Shown piece after piece: positions 48,050 through 60,818 of a stretch of DNA of 64,000 nucleotides. Position numbers and translations under genes: made by a program. Numbering within the stretch: the stretch's first letter is position 1; every line of letters starts with the position of its first letter. The DNA comes from Oidiodendron maius Zn (lineage: Eukaryota > Ascomycota > Leotiomycetes > Myxotrichaceae): contig KN832890.1 in NCBI GenBank assembly GCA_000827325.1, positions 1-64,000 of the forward strand. Direction: 5' to 3'. The notes under the pieces are model-generated. The model saw only the letters and a list, made by a program, of their open reading frames with translations, did not search any database and had not been told where the DNA came from.

Positions 48050-49291
48050 ATGCAAGAAAGTCATCGGAAGGCGCAAGGTTCTACAAGCTGTTATCGAGGT
48101 CGACCGAGGAAAATAAATAAGCATCCGGGTAGTCTCGATCCGAATGCAATGATTGAAAAAAGAATAATAGAAAGAAAGCGGAAGAGACAGCAAGCTGAAC
48201 TGGAGAAGCAGCTCCTAGAAGTTGGTAGTGAGGAGGCACCGGTCGATACATCGGCATCCGGGATCAGTGGCGCACAGTATTCGCCAGATCTGGACTTGGA
48301 AGATCAACTCGCAAGCGATGTGGGAGACGACTGCTTAAGTAATGAATACGGCGCAAAGGAGCCTTTGCATGGAAGTGGGGATGTGCATCGTTTCTCAGAT
48401 CCAAATGATGGACTTGATCACGACGTTGATGACACTTTAACAAATGATGTTGAGCATGACACAGTTGAGAATGCACCCGCACCAGAACCCGGTGGCCAGC
48501 GTGAGGGCCCAATGGGCGACCAGGACCACCGGAGTGGCCAAACAGCAACGACTCGTCCTTTCATGACACCACAAGAAACGACCTGGTGGGATATGAGCTT
48601 CGAAGAACTATATCAGCATGCAAGGAGCAAGAATTTTGGGAAAGCAGGAAAGGAGGGGAGAAAGTCTGGTCGAATCCGCATCATTAAGTGGCTTTGCAAG
48701 AAAGAAGGTATCATACCTTTCGTTGCGCCTTCTATCACGCCTGTAATCGAAGCCACGTCAAATACCGCGCGGCCCATTTTGCGTCCCACTGGGGCAATAT
48801 CTCATCCTGAAGCCATTTTACGCACATCCGACCCTGCTCTGCAACGCGTGATCGACGAAACAGAGAAGAAGTATAAACAATGGCCAGCCGCTGATTTGCT
48901 GGCGCTTGCAATGCAGCGGTCTTACCAGCTACTCAAGGACAGCAAGGGCAAGCTACCCTCCAAGTCAATCTCAGCCATGGCAAACTGGCTGGCAGCGTGG
49001 GACGTTCTCAAAAGTTCTAGGGAGAAGAAGTGGTGGCTAGGTGATGGTATTGATCTTGTCAATAAGGCGAAGGCGATGGGATATCAGGGTCCTTCGAGGA
49101 AGTATGACGTTATTGTGTGGCTACGCTCTACTCCGGAAGAGTCCGAGGTTGGCGTTGCTAAGGTCGCGGAGCCTACACCTAACAAAATTTCTATGAAGCG
49201 TAAGGCAGAAGAGGCTGCTCAACCCGTTTCGAAGCGCCCCGCAAAAGGGTCAAAGAGACCTCATGGGTGGGATGTACTGAAGTTTTCGTGA
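48050..49291 (+). CDS. Uncharacterised AT-hook protein with three helical W...WL repeats
   Basis: A single exon, 413 aa, ATG at 48,050. Near the N-terminus YRGRPRKINK is an AT-hook, the minor-groove binding motif. A charged helix follows (EKRIIERKRKRQQAELEKQL), then an acidic low-complexity stretch to about residue 165. Three segments of about 40 residues start with a Trp and end with a WL helix: FEELYQHARSKNF...RIRIIKWL, PAADLLALAMQRS...ISAMANWL, GIDLVNKAKAMGY...YDVIVWL. They look like SAP-type helix-extended-loop-helix units. The C-terminus is basic (KRKAEEAAQPVSKRPAKGSK), a likely nuclear signal. It is probably a chromatin protein; no known family is claimed. Confidence 0.75.
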   Translation: MQESHRKAQGSTSCYRGRPRKINKHPGSLDPNAMIEKRIIERKRKRQQAELEKQLLEVGSEEAPVDTSASGISGAQYSPDLDLEDQLASDVGDDCLSNEYGAKEPLHGSGDVHRFSDPNDGLDHDVDDTLTNDVEHDTVENAPAPEPGGQREGPMGDQDHRSGQTATTRPFMTPQETTWWDMSFEELYQHARSKNFGKAGKEGRKSGRIRIIKWLCKKEGIIPFVAPSITPVIEATSNTARPILRPTGAISHPEAILRTSDPALQRVIDETEKKYKQWPAADLLALAMQRSYQLLKDSKGKLPSKSISAMANWLAAWDVLKSSREKKWWLGDGIDLVNKAKAMGYQGPSRKYDVIVWLRSTPEESEVGVAKVAEPTPNKISMKRKAEEAAQPVSKRPAKGSKRPHGWDVLKFS

Positions 49292-50212
49292 CTACTAGCC
49301 ATAGTTACGCTATGCAATCATCATATCTACAGACGTGGCTTATAGGGGTCAGAACGTGAAGTGACAGCAGTCCGCTGTCGTTGTTTGACGGCTCTCGGTT
49401 GCTCTTAGAAGAACTGTGGAAGTTCCTAGCCATACATTTCCCGCCCAGATATATACCTCGTGGAATAGGAACTGTTCCGAGGCAGAAACTGGTCTCCAGT
49501 ATGCACTTGTGTTTCCAAAGATCGAAGCGACTGGCAGCTTAACTTCTTGGAATGTTAACGCTTAGTTTTGTCAGCCATCTATCGTAGTGTTGCGACTGTT
49601 ACGTATATTAGGTGGCGATGAACACTAGTATATGCAGCTGCGTATCTCATAGATTTTACTTGCCCTAATCCACCTGCGACGAACATGATATGTTCAGGGA
49701 CGACTTTACATTTGCTTCCCTACAGTTCTTGACGAATAGTAATGTCTGCCTTGGCGCTAGCAAAATCCACTCACCTTGGGCTACAAAGTTGTTGCAATGA
49801 CGCCCGGCTATTTAGCTAAGAAATCTTCCCAAGTTAATCCTTGGCTGTCTTTCCACCAGGGCGTGGTTTAAGGATTGGCTCTGATAGCCGGGCAAGTTAT
49901 ACGGGCTAGGTTCAAGGTTTTTAGGTGAGTTGCCCTGTTGGAAGTAAATGCCTCATCAATTTGAAAGTCCCTACAAGCCTTGCAGTTTCAGCGCCACACG
50001 GCTGTTTCGAGAAAAATATGTTAGCACAGCCACTCTAGTAGCAAATATCAAATATCTTTCGAGACAGCGGACAGCGTAATCAACGAGACAAGGCTGTAAC
50101 ATTGAAGGTAGACGTCTGTATTAGAAAAGGCCGCTCTTCTCTCACCTAGCCATCCCTCCACATTCATACATGATGTAGGAAATAAACTAAACAGCTCTAT
50201 ATTTTATAGATC
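49292..50212. other. Intergenic region
   Basis: 921 bp without a supported gene or repeat; contains the promoter of the following membrane-protein gene. Confidence 0.55.
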
Positions 50213-52398
50213 ATGGCGCAAGCTAGACCCGCGACCACCTTTCAAACCCCCGATCCCTTCCAAACTGGACATAAACATCCATCTACGGAGGGTCATCCTC
50301 CAGAAGTCGGGAGTGGTAACATTGCTGAGGTGAAGCTAGTCTGTCTTGATGAGCATGTTGCAGATAGAGGTGAGGGCCACAATTTAGAGCACGGGTCAAA
50401 CACCAGCAGGACCTCTTCTTCACACCATCAGGGGAAGCATGGTATTGAAGAACCTCCAGATCTCGAGATGAAAGTGACGAAACGAGAAATTCATCTGATA
50501 ACCCCGCTTACTATGCTGGCTTCCCTATTTGTTGGTTTGTTTATGGCGATCGCCCATCATCTTTACTACAATTCTCTCATCGGGAAAGTGGTTGGCGGAT
50601 CATTTGACCAGCAGAAGACCCGCTTGTAAGCCTCTCGCTGAAGATCTTGACCGCCTACTTGGATGATCTCTGTGGGCTAAGATAAGATAGCTTGGGCAAC
50701 TTCTTTCCGGTTGTGGTTCAGTTCTGTTTCATCACATCCATCGATATAGCTTATACGCAATGGCTATTTATGTCTCTGATGTTGAAAGCGGTCACCGTCG
50801 AATGCGTTGACGCCGCGTATGGTGCCCAAGGCTCATTGCTGTTTATGCTTAACTCAGAGATGCTTCGGAAGCTTCCTATCATATCAATCCTAGCACTTAT
50901 ATCATGGTGGGCAATCAGATCCTCTAGCCGTGGTTGAAATTACTAATGTCCCTACAGGGCTTTTCCAATCCCAACATCCCTTACAACGCCTGGAACACTC
51001 TTTGTCAGCCCTAGCAATGTCACCTCTTTTGCATGGGCTGATGTGCCTGTCCTGGATATTGCAAGCACGAATATGTCTCAGTCAAACAACTTCCAGGTCT
51101 CCCGACCTGCCGCTGGTCCCGACAGCCCGAACAACTCAAGCCTCCTCTTTCTCGGGCCGCGGACCATTGTCTCTCGACTCTCGGTGGCGGCGGCGGCATT
51201 CGGCCAGATTTTGGTCCTCCGCGCACCATTCGTTAATTCAGCATATCAAGTCCAGTTTGACGGCCCGATGGTTCAATGCGGGGATGCTAACGCGACGGTG
51301 ACGCAGTTGATTGAGAATGCGATTGCTGCGCAGATGCAACAAACCGATGATACATACCAGACATATAATGCTTATATTGCTTACGTTCCCGATCTGAGCA
51401 CACCGGAGAGGTTTGGAAATTTATCCGACCGGACCAATGATCCCACGAGCGGTTCAAATCAGCTGTGGCTGGCATTTCAGACAAACAGCACGGGATGGGT
51501 CTTCCCCAAGTGTAATAAACGCATCTACCAAGTATGCCAGCTAGTAAAAGCTTCTTATAATTTGAACATCACATTCCAGGATGGCAAGCAAAGCATAGTG
51601 GGATATCCTCCGGCCATCTACAACCCTACCGAATCTGTTGACTACCCAGTCGTGGATCTGAGCCAGCAATCTGACCCAGTGCAGCTCGCGTACTCGGCCT
51701 ATATGTGGGAACTATCCAACCAGCTCATTGGATCCATAGGGCTTTATAACGCCTCATCCAACCCAGAGGCCCAGGCGGAGTATCTCGACATCCAAACTAA
51801 TATTCAGAACACCGCTCTCTTAGGCAGCGTCGACCTGAATTGCTCCTTTGCCCTCGACGCTATTTTCAAACCTGATTCATGGCTGGATCCACCTTCACTA
51901 CAGCGAGTGCAGGATATCCAATTTGCAGGCGGCAGAACTCTGGCTGATCTGATTCCCGAACTGGCTTTCAACTTAACTGTGAGTTTAATGAACGACGATA
52001 TACTTGCGTAAGTCTCTTTGTTTGTTATTCTCTTACAAACCAGCTTATATAGGACTTGCAGTCCCGGGGTAGCCACCAATGTCACCGTGATTTATGCAGT
52101 GGACCTCTACCAGTACCATAGCGTTAACCTGTTCCTGGCTTACGGTGCGGTGCTGCTTGTAGCGATTGGCGCGAATGTGCTTGGCATGATTGCGATCCTG
52201 CATAACGGGGTCACCATCGACCGGAAATGGTCGTCAATTGTTTCTGCCACGACTGGTTTCACGCTCCTCGAGGACGAACATAAGAAAAGGAGAGCTAGCC
52301 AACCGTGTCCCCAAGATGCAAAGAGTAAGGAGGTCATTGTTGTGAGATTAGCAGGTGGCGGCTTTACGTTTGCGCCCTTGACGAGGCAGCACGCTTGA
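50213..52398 (+). CDS. Fungal four-TM membrane protein with large lumenal/extracellular domain
   Basis: Four exons, 50213-50625, 50691-50906, 50958-52007 and 52053-52398, join in frame to 674 aa. An N-terminal soluble arm of about 100 residues leads to TM1 (LTMLASLFVGLFMAIAHHLY), then YNSLIGKVVG, TM2 (FFPVVVQFCFITSIDIAY with TQW), TM3 (LPIISILALISWAFPI), a domain of about 370 residues with several N-X-S/T sites, and TM4 near the C-terminus (LAYGAVLLVAIGANVLGMIA). This is the common ascomycete family often labelled formylmethionine deformylase-like; that label is not supported by any catalytic motif here. The function is unknown, probably at the cell surface. Confidence 0.82.
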
Positions 52399-53253
52399 GA
52401 GAGAGCCCTGGAACTAATTCAGAATAGGCCAATAAGAGCAGTACCCCAAGCCGTACCTCATGGGAATGAGAGCCTAGTACCTGTATACTTATCAGGATGC
52501 CCTAGAGAGTAGAGTCTTAATGAATCGGAGGTTTGCGACCACTATACTGGCATGTGTCACGACATTACATGTAATAAGTTGAAAGGATAGTGTCCCTTCA
52601 CACAATTATGGTTTCGTTGATCGAGGTTTAATGATAGTAATAGGTATATATTTCAAAACATTATCATCTTACACGCAGCACTTATAAAGAACTTGATAGA
52701 GGTGGAAGGATTGGACTTGGGCGATCTGATTATCAATTGTGTGTGGACTAAAATGGAAGATTGGAGTCTAGGTAGCGGAGAAGTGTAGTTTTTACCGGAC
52801 AAATACCGACTATTTGCGAAAAGAGGTATACGATACGGAACGAACCAGATCTCTGTACTTCAATGTAGGCTATTTGGAATATTATGAAAAGGCATGCGAC
52901 TCTTCGTCGTCTTCGACTGAATTGAAAAGGCTGATTTGTCCCAGAAGCCCGATGTTCGGCGCCCGGAATTAGATGACCGGAAACTTTACCGGGTTCAGTG
53001 ACTCTTTTGGAGTAAAACCATCTGGTTCAAATCCCACCTCTGCGGCTTCGCAGAATCAATATGCCGCTGTTATACGCTTGATGGTCACACCTTGTCAGTT
53101 CAAAAAGACTTTTCTACACTGAGAGTTTGTAATTCGAGAGAAACGCAACATCGATTCCCAACTAAAGCGAATTGAATAATATCCTTTTGCGCTCGCTTTC
53201 AGACTGTCAGGACAACTGGACGTCCCAGTTCTCATCGACATCAAGACTTCATA
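52399..53253. other. Intergenic region
   Basis: 855 bp without a supported gene. A tRNA-like B-box word at about 53,025 was examined and rejected. It contains the promoter of the D-amino-acid-oxidase-like gene. Confidence 0.5.
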
Positions 53254-54281
53254 ATGGGAAAATCAATCGGCATCATTGGCGCGGGTATTACCGGCCTTGC
53301 AGCGGCCTTCATACTCTCTCCAAAGCACGAGATAACAATTGTCGCACGAGATATGCCCGGTGACTTCGGAACTGGCTGGGCATCTCCATGGTTCGCTATC
53401 CCTTTAGACTGCTGACTCAGGGCTAATAATTATACAGGGCCGGCGCAGTTTTCCACCCACAATCGGCAGCTACTTTATCCCAGCAAGGCATGCAGAAAGC
53501 CTGCTTCGAATTCTACTGGGCTCTGGCTCATAGAGATCCATCGAGCGGAGTAAAAGTCTACCCTATGACGGAATATTTCGATGATCGATTAGACGACTCG
53601 ACGATATGGTATAAGGGCTGGATGCCGGAATATCGAGTTATCCCTTCTAGTCACTTGCCAACGGGAGTAAAGTTTGGAGTTAACTATACCTCGTTGGCTA
53701 TGAATCCGTTGATTCTGCTACCCTGGTTAAAAGAGACACTAGTTGAAAGGGGAGTGAAATTTATTAGGTCTGAGGTCAAGTCTATTGCAGAAGCAAAAGC
53801 TATAACGAAGGCGAGCATAATTGTTCATGCTTCAGGGGTTTCTGCGAAAGAGTTAGCAGAAGATAGGGATGTGAAGCCCGTAAGAGGGCAGACGATGTTT
53901 GTGAAGACTGATTTCTCTAGATTGGTAATGAGAGAGGGGTCGGAGTACACGTATGTAATTCCTAGGGCAGCTTCTGGCGGAGTCATAATGGGAGGGGTCA
54001 AATCTGACAGACTAGATGCTGAGGTGGATGTTGATTTGAAGGTCGACATATTGACGCGAGTAAATCGCATTACGAACGGGGCATTCATGAATGTTGATTT
54101 AAACCTAGTGGAGGATATTGTGGGATTTCGACCGGGAAGAGATGGAGGGCCGAGAGTGGAAAGAGAAGGAGCCGTTGTTCACGCTTACGGGATGGGAGGG
54201 GCTGGATATATATATTCTTTTGGCGCTGCACAAAAGGTAAGAGAGCTGATTGACGGCCCAGAATGGAAAGCTATGCTTTGA
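53254..54281 (+). CDS. D-amino acid oxidase-like FAD enzyme
   Basis: Two exons, 53254-53390 and 53438-54281, with a 47-bp intron give 326 aa. The N-terminal FAD motif is SIGIIGAGITGLAAAFIL. WASPWAGAVFHP spans the intron and is the conserved substrate/FAD segment of D-amino acid and D-aspartate oxidases. VKPVRGQTMFV and the C-terminal VEDIVGFRPGRDGGPRVE and HAYGMGGAGY match the DAAO signature, including the region before the active-site Arg. The enzyme would oxidatively deaminate a D-amino acid. No C-terminal SKL-type peroxisomal signal is seen (it ends KAML). Length is slightly short of the usual 340-360. Confidence 0.85.
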
Positions 54282-54703
54282 GAGACTACGGACTAGAGAG
54301 TTTGTACTGTACTGCCTGACTCCTGATGTTAATCCATCATCCAATATCTACGATGTCGTATATACTCTTTATTGCCTTCTCAGCAGTACTATTAGCCTAA
54401 GATTTAGCCTACGTAGTTATGAACTACGCACGCTACAATGGTAGCGGAAATTTAATCCCTCATAGTCTCAATGGCTACTACCTGGTTCCGTGACTCAGTC
54501 TTTGTCAAATAGATCAAAGAGCACATCTCGGGGTTTAATTAACGGCGACTATTCATTCATTAAATCTGTGCGAAAATCCATCCACAAAGTGGGGCATCTA
54601 TACTGCGGATTCTGCCGATGCGCGGTATACGGGAAGACGACTGCTTGTGGAAAGAAGCCATATTCAACTAATAATTGACCAAACCAAATCCAACCCTCAG
54701 AGC
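54282..54703. other. Convergent intergenic region
   Basis: 422 bp between two convergent genes; nothing recognised. Confidence 0.55.
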
Positions 54704-55276
54704 CTACATCTCTTTGTGATACTGGCCATACTTCTCCAGTAGCTCCTCGTTGGTCCACTCCCTCTGCGGCTCAGTTCCGATGTAATTTCCATTCTTATCT
54801 TTCGCGAAGTGTTTCTTATATTCCCCTCTTGGCATCCACACTGTCCTCGTCGTTGAATCCTTGTCCTTTTTAAGACCCAGAAAAGACTTCTTCCTGTCAC
54901 TAACTCAATCAGTAACACATCCAGCCATATATCGCTCTCCTCCCGAACTAAAACAAACTTACTGGGTCGCCTCTGGTTTATAAGAAGGTAAAATATTGGT
55001 AACAATAGCTGGAATCAAAGAATCATCCGTATAGCGCACTGGTAACAGCGGTGGCGCATTGGCCACAAAGCCGCCAGTATGCGATGGCATATTGGCATAT
55101 CCACTAGGTTTCTTATGGTCTGCACTCCTGCCTGTGACCGTGAAATCCTCGGCTTCTTCATCGTCGGCGCGCACGTATTTCACTTTACCATCTTCGCGAT
55201 ATGGAATCCACCTAACTTCCGGAACCAGCGTCTCCTCATCTCCGCGTAAATCGTTGGATTTGCCGAAAAGACCCAT
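54704..55276 (-). CDS. Small conserved fungal protein of unknown function
   Basis: Two exons, 55276-54963 and 54893-54704, with a 69-bp GTAAGT intron give 167 aa. The protein is hydrophilic and without TM or signal peptide. It starts MGLFGKSND and has an acidic stretch DDEEAEDF in the first exon. The second exon ends with PRGEYKKHFAKDKNGNYIGT and EREW-like EPQREWTNEELLEKYGQY. This tail is the kind of short charged module seen in many ascomycete hypothetical proteins. No catalytic motif is visible. Confidence 0.75.
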
Positions 55277-56378
55277 TTCAAGATAGCGTTGATCGGATGA
55301 TAGCCACAGGGTTTTGAAGTTTAGTCAAGGACGCTCGGTATGGATTAAATAACGACGAGACTGGAGATCAGACATATAATAGAGATGAAGCCGAGAGAAT
55401 TGATGCCTATAAGGGGCAGTGCAGTCTCTGGCTGGCATAGCCACCCCGACTTGGCGTCGCTTAGGGTTGTCGTGTCATGGGACACACACCCTTCTAGAAC
55501 GTCGCATTTTGAACCGCCCCAACGTTTAGCAAATGATAACCGGTAGAATATCCCGCTGTTTGACATCATTCTGCAAGCCACCTCGGACAGACTTCGATTA
55601 CGGGAACTGCGCACCCGTCTCTTGCTCTTCATATGTACCTTCCACTTTGAATGTATCACGAGCGAGTCATAAATGCCTCATGGACGAGATAATACAAACG
55701 GAGGCATAAACCAATGGCTTTGCTATGATCGGTCCCCCCCATTATATTGTTCTCTTGCTTGCGCCCCATCTTGCGCCTTCCTGAAGCTGTCCGCAAGATG
55801 GACTGGGATTCAGGTAATATTAAGGTGTGATGTATATCGCGGAAATGCTGTGAGGTCACCTAATATGTGTGGATCTCGGGCGTTAGGAATAGCTGTCACG
55901 GAAGAGAAACAAAGCAATGGACTCTGCAAATCAGCGCTTGATACGAAATAAATAATCACTACGGTGTCTACCACATATCCAGCTTGTTGGTCGTAGAGCT
56001 CGTGGCCCCCTGCTCACCTAGTACATGCAAGATATTCTCGACCGTCAAGCCTACGCAGCCGCCGACTTCGGGGCACACACGCTGCTTGGGCGAATCAGCA
56101 AGCTGAAGTGGACTGATCATGTGTTAACTGTATATATATTCCCAGAAATTATTGGGCTTCTTCTCTAGTAGCCGTTATATTGACACTCGGTATTATTCCG
56201 AGGGAAGAATAATGCCACAATCATAGCTTGACAAGCACTAACTCAGCGAGGTGGATACAACGTGTATGGTTCCAGAGACTTTGAATTGTTGGACTTTCTT
56301 ATAACGGCGTAGGGGTAATGTTTTGGTTACTGCCGATAACTGGGCCATACTCTGCAAGTTGATGCTATAATGGCGACT
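55277..56378. other. Intergenic region
   Basis: About 1.1 kb with no supported gene. Short frames near 55,345-55,951 on both strands have no recognisable features. Confidence 0.5.
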
Positions 56379-58170
56379 CTAATCCCTTCGTCGGCTTCTG
56401 AATTTGACCACCATATCTGATTGCTTCCAAAACCATGCGCCATGTAATTTCCACTCCGGAGATTCTGATGCCCATTCGATGTCAAAATTGCGCAGAATCT
56501 GAGGAACAAACTTGCCCATCTCCATAATAGAGATGTTTTTGCCGATACAAGTTCGTGCACCATACCCGAACTATTGATCCTCGAAGGTCAGCTGTTGAAC
56601 ACTCACAACATTGATCAAGGACAAGAGGACATCTTTATGGGGACTTTCTGGTACTTACAGATAGGAAGCCGCGGTCCATCTTCTTTAGCTCCTCTTTCGT
56701 AGCCTCCAGCCATCTCTCTGGTCGGAATTCATCTGCATCCTCACCAAATATGCTCTTATCTTGATGGATCGTGGGAGCTGACATGCTGATATTTGTACCG
56801 GCCGGCAAGTGAGTGCCACAGATGACGGCGCCTTCTTGGGGCACATATCTCTCAAGTGGGAACCCAACTCCAGGGTGCACGCGCATGGCCTCTTTAATCA
56901 CAGCTTGACTAGGCTTATTTAGAAGTAGTTGGAAACTGATCTGACTTAGACTTACAGATACGGCAGTTTTAAGCACTGTTCATATGTAACGAAAGAGGAA
57001 AGCTCACCACTTCCGTCGGCGGCGTCTATCTCGGTAACTAGCTTCTTATATACTCGTGGATTCTTTATAAGATAATAGAAACATGCGCGCAGCGAGATCG
57101 CAGTCGTGTCACTGCCAGCGAGTCTGTGGATACTGATAAGCAACAGAATTCCCTGAAGTTCATATCACTTACAAGTTGTTGGATAGATGGTTAACCATAT
57201 CTCGTTGAGAAATCTTTCCTTCCTTAGTCTGCTTCTGCCTCAACTGAGCAAGGAAATCCATTCGTCCAGTGTCCTCTGTTTTCTCATCATATCTTATAAT
57301 CTCATCTTCGGTAATCTGTGAACTTTAGCTGCTGCTCTGGGTCAAAATGTCAGACTTACCTTCATAAATTTCGTCATCGTATCTCGAACCGGCAAGATTC
57401 GAAGCCATATGGCCTTTATCACATCATTCCCTATCAGCCATCCATGTAAAAAGGGAAATTGACCAATTATCTTCACATAATGAAGACCAATATCGATACC
57501 TTCGATCATGTCATCGACGTCGCACTGCTGCTCCATGAAGCCAAATTTTCTCTGGAATGTGATATTGCCGATAACGTCAAACGCGTACCATTGAAGCCAT
57601 GTTGCTAAGTCTACGGGCTGGCCTTGCAAATCCTGCATCGATTTGATAAAAATTGCAGTGCACTCATCAGCATGTGGCTCATAGTTCCTCATATTTGTCA
57701 TGGAGAACAGTTGAGCGACGGGGCTTTTGAGAGCTTTGTGGTAGACGGGGTCTTGGGCGGTAAACAAGCTATCCATTACCGCGCCTTCGTATCTCGGCGC
57801 CATGGTTGTATAAAAACGTGTCTGTGATCTTAGACAAGGCATCCATTTCAGTCACTGGACTTACCTTCATGAATTTGCTCCCAATACCATAAATTACCGG
57901 CAACATTGCAACATCCGATACTGAGACGTGGGATGGACCCACTCTGACGATAGGGCCATACTTTTTGTGAAGTTCGCGATAGTTCTCAGGCCCATTGCCC
58001 TTATGCACTAGTGAAAGACGATAAAGCCCAGAGAATTGAGCCCAAAACGGCCCTGGAAGTGACCTCAGCCCGCTGCGAAATACGGTCCTGAAGTAACTTA
58101 GGACCGCCAAAAAGATTGTTGCAATCCATAGGTATAATAGATACGGGCTCATTGTGGTATATATTTTCAT
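56379..58170 (-). CDS. Cytochrome P450 monooxygenase
   Basis: Six exons, 58170-57865, 57821-57360, 57315-57173, 57123-56956, 56908-56659 and 56570-56379, give 506 aa. In-frame ATGs at 58,224, 58,170 and 58,152 are all possible starts. An N-terminal membrane anchor (YLLYLWIATIFLAVLSYF) is followed by LPGPFWAQFSGLYRL, the I-helix oxygen-binding motif AGSDTTAIS, the K-helix ExxR (EAMR), FRPERW, and the heme loop FGYGARTCIGKNIS with the Cys ligand near residue 451. This is a complete ER-bound P450 of the type common in pisatin-demethylase-like and secondary-metabolism clades. The substrate is unknown. It is transcribed in the same direction as the PLP enzyme and reductase that follow upstream. 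Confidence 0.92.
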
Positions 58171-59044
58171 CCTAACTTTCTGTGTGAAGAAAGGAATGCG
58201 TAGTTTACAAGCAGGTTGAATCATTCACGAGACGTCGTCAGTGAAATAATCGGCTACTGAAGCCCAACTCTCCACAAATCCTTCAGGCAAAGCAGGTATA
58301 TAATTATCCCATAAAGTCTTAAGGATCCTATAAAAGCCGAGGCTTCAATAGTATTTTCGGCATAACGTTATCCCATAAAGCGGGGATTGTTTATCATCCT
58401 CACTTCACGAGTGGTGAGATGAGTGTATAGTTCTTCCGCAACGCGGAAGAACTTTGTATCCCCACCGCATTGGTCTCGAGAGACTAATTTGTACCAGAAC
58501 AACTTCGCCATACTGTCTTATTATTACACTTGGAAAGTGTGACTTACTCGTATGTACATCACATAGTCCTCATGTGATTGATTTTAGTCACGTTGGGGAT
58601 GAGTTGGTTGGTACCATGCTGAGAAACCTAGCAAAATTTTGTATGTGGTTAATCTGTTATAAGTCATGTTAACTATACTACGCTAAGATAGTAAAAGCAA
58701 TGCTTCATAATGATCGCCGTGATAATGGCTTGTGTCGTGGGGCAGTCACACTGAAATTCGACTTGGCACGCGGTTAGAGCCTCTGCTGTCAAAATAACCA
58801 TATATGCTTTTCCTGTCAACTTTCAAGCTACCTATCTCTTTCCGCATTCCAATACTCTCGCTCCAAAAACTGTTCCTAAATTGTACACATGCCCCACAGT
58901 TGGATGGATCGATGCTTCTCACTGCGCTCTTTGCCGTAACCACAGCGTACCGACCTGCGCCCTCGCATACAGAGAAGTAAGCATCTGAGTTGGGGGAGGT
59001 AGGAATAATCTCAATCAAGATTTACTTGATAGCCATAGGGCTCA
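58171..59044. other. Intergenic region, P450 promoter
   Basis: 874 bp without a supported gene; a 90-codon minus frame near 58,746-59,018 is unrecognised. Confidence 0.5.
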
Positions 59045-60818
59045 CTATGTGCGTGCTAAGACTCGCGAAATTCTGCAATTTGGCAATTAGCACGACTTCT
59101 CAGCTCACACGAACAAGCAAAAAGGCGGGAACCTGACCTCTTGATGCCTTCCTTGAGGGTATTCTCCTCTACGCTGAACAAAATACGGAATTTGCCCGGA
59201 TTTGGGGCATGATACTCTTCTCCCGTAGGCATGATGACTCCTGACTGTTCGAGACGCTTAGACAGCAGTCTCTCTGCGGCCCACCCATCTCCACCGACTT
59301 CACTTAGGGGAAGGTGGGTGCTCAAATCGAGCCATATAAAAAAGCCTGCATTCCTAAGTGGTGATCAGATAGATTAAGATAATCAAGATATAAGTCTTGG
59401 GTGCAGTTTGCCATGTAAGGTAACATACCCTTCTTGGTGATAGTTGATGCTTGCCCGAGCAAGAAGATCTTCAGCCAGCAAACGATTCTGAAGAAGAAGA
59501 CGGTGTGATTTCTCAATAAATTGCAAGACAAAAATTTGGTCCTCCAGAAGTTTTGCCGCTAGGTGCATGGAAAATTGAGATGGCGAGGAAAAGCGACTGA
59601 TGGAAGGTATGAGCAGCCATTTGGCAAAAAATTCGGTAAAGATCGCTCACCAAACAGCACGCGTGGCCTTTGTAAAGTCTTGATTTTGTGATATAATGCA
59701 GCCTAACCGCATACCGCTTGCAGTGAAGTCCTGGTGACCGCATCAAAACCTTGAATTTTATGCTGACGAGTGAGACGTTACTTACCTTCGACATGCCATA
59801 GAGCACATGGACCTGGTTAGGATCAATAATGCCGGCGGGATCAATAGCTCGTATTGAAGTAAATTTTTCAGGCTCGCGATCATATCTGCTGTAGACTGAA
59901 AGGGCATATATTTCATCGCTAATGAGGTGGATTCCTTTTGAAGCGCAGAGATGCAGCAGCCCTACAAGAGTTTCCCGAGGATAACATTGGCCTAGCTGAG
60001 AGTTAGTTGTTCGAGACGTAACCACAAGTTATTGAGACCTCCAATATTGCGACAAGTGTCGACCTGCTTACCTAGAGGATTGTGTGGATTGCAAATCAGC
60101 AACGCCTTAATATTAATTCCGCGTGCCTTCGCAGCCTCAAACCCGGCGTCAAAGGCTGTAACACAAGCAGGTAAGAATTGATTCGCATCCCCAATTGGCA
60201 CATACTCGAGGGTAATGCTTTAATAAAGTACTAGTTAATAATAGTCTTAAGCCAATCATGCACACTCTTACATACCCGGTTCTCATTGTAAGATCTCTAT
60301 AGAAAGATCCATACACAGGCCCACCAAGCATGATGGCATCATGTCGAGCTGCATCGCAGGTAATTAGTGCACAGGCTTCGTTCAGATCAGTTACACCAGC
60401 AGCAAAGGTGATTTGGTCTGCGTCAATGTTCTGCACTGGCTTGAAATGCGCATTCAAGTGCCTCGCCATGGCATTTCGCAATCTGAATGTGCCAGTGAAG
60501 CCTTCGCCATACGTGCAACATAGTTTATCAAAGTCATTCTTGATACTGAGATTAGCATGATCGACTCGCCGAAGGAATGAGATCCTACGTGTGTGCTAAT
60601 GAAACGAGAAAGGTCATCAATCATAAGATGCTGCCTACTTGTTAGCGATCATGTATACTAAGTCGGTAGCGTAAGCTCTGGCCTTGTGTTCATTGACTTA
60701 CATTTTCAGCATTTTCAAAGCTCACAGTGCCTTCCGGATTCTTCGCGGCGCAGTAGATATCTTGTTCACCATGGGCAAAGTCAGTCTTCGCCCAGCGTGC
60801 TCCTCTTGCAGATAACAT
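59045..60818 (-). CDS. PLP-dependent aminotransferase class I/II, ACC synthase-like
   Basis: Nine exons, 60818-60702, 60630-60589, 60538-60276, 60217-60072, 59991-59786, 59730-59651, 59596-59429, 59353-59138 and 59072-59045, join in frame to 421 aa. Visible are LTFAAG-type ITFAAGVTDLNEAC, LLICNPHNPLG, HLISDEIYALSVY and the PLP-lysine motif YGMSKDFTASGMRLG with Lys near residue 258. Later FFIWLDLSTHLP and GKFRILFSVE (the Arg for the carboxylate) complete the fold. The family includes 1-aminocyclopropane-1-carboxylate synthase-like enzymes, which in fungal clusters (for example GliI) often act as C-S lyases or aminotransferases. One splice site (AAG acceptor before exon 3) is less typical. Confidence 0.87.

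Noticed and set aside
52980-53050. tRNA-like word GGTTCAAATCC
   Set aside because: The T-stem does not pair and no suitable A box or acceptor stem is found upstream.
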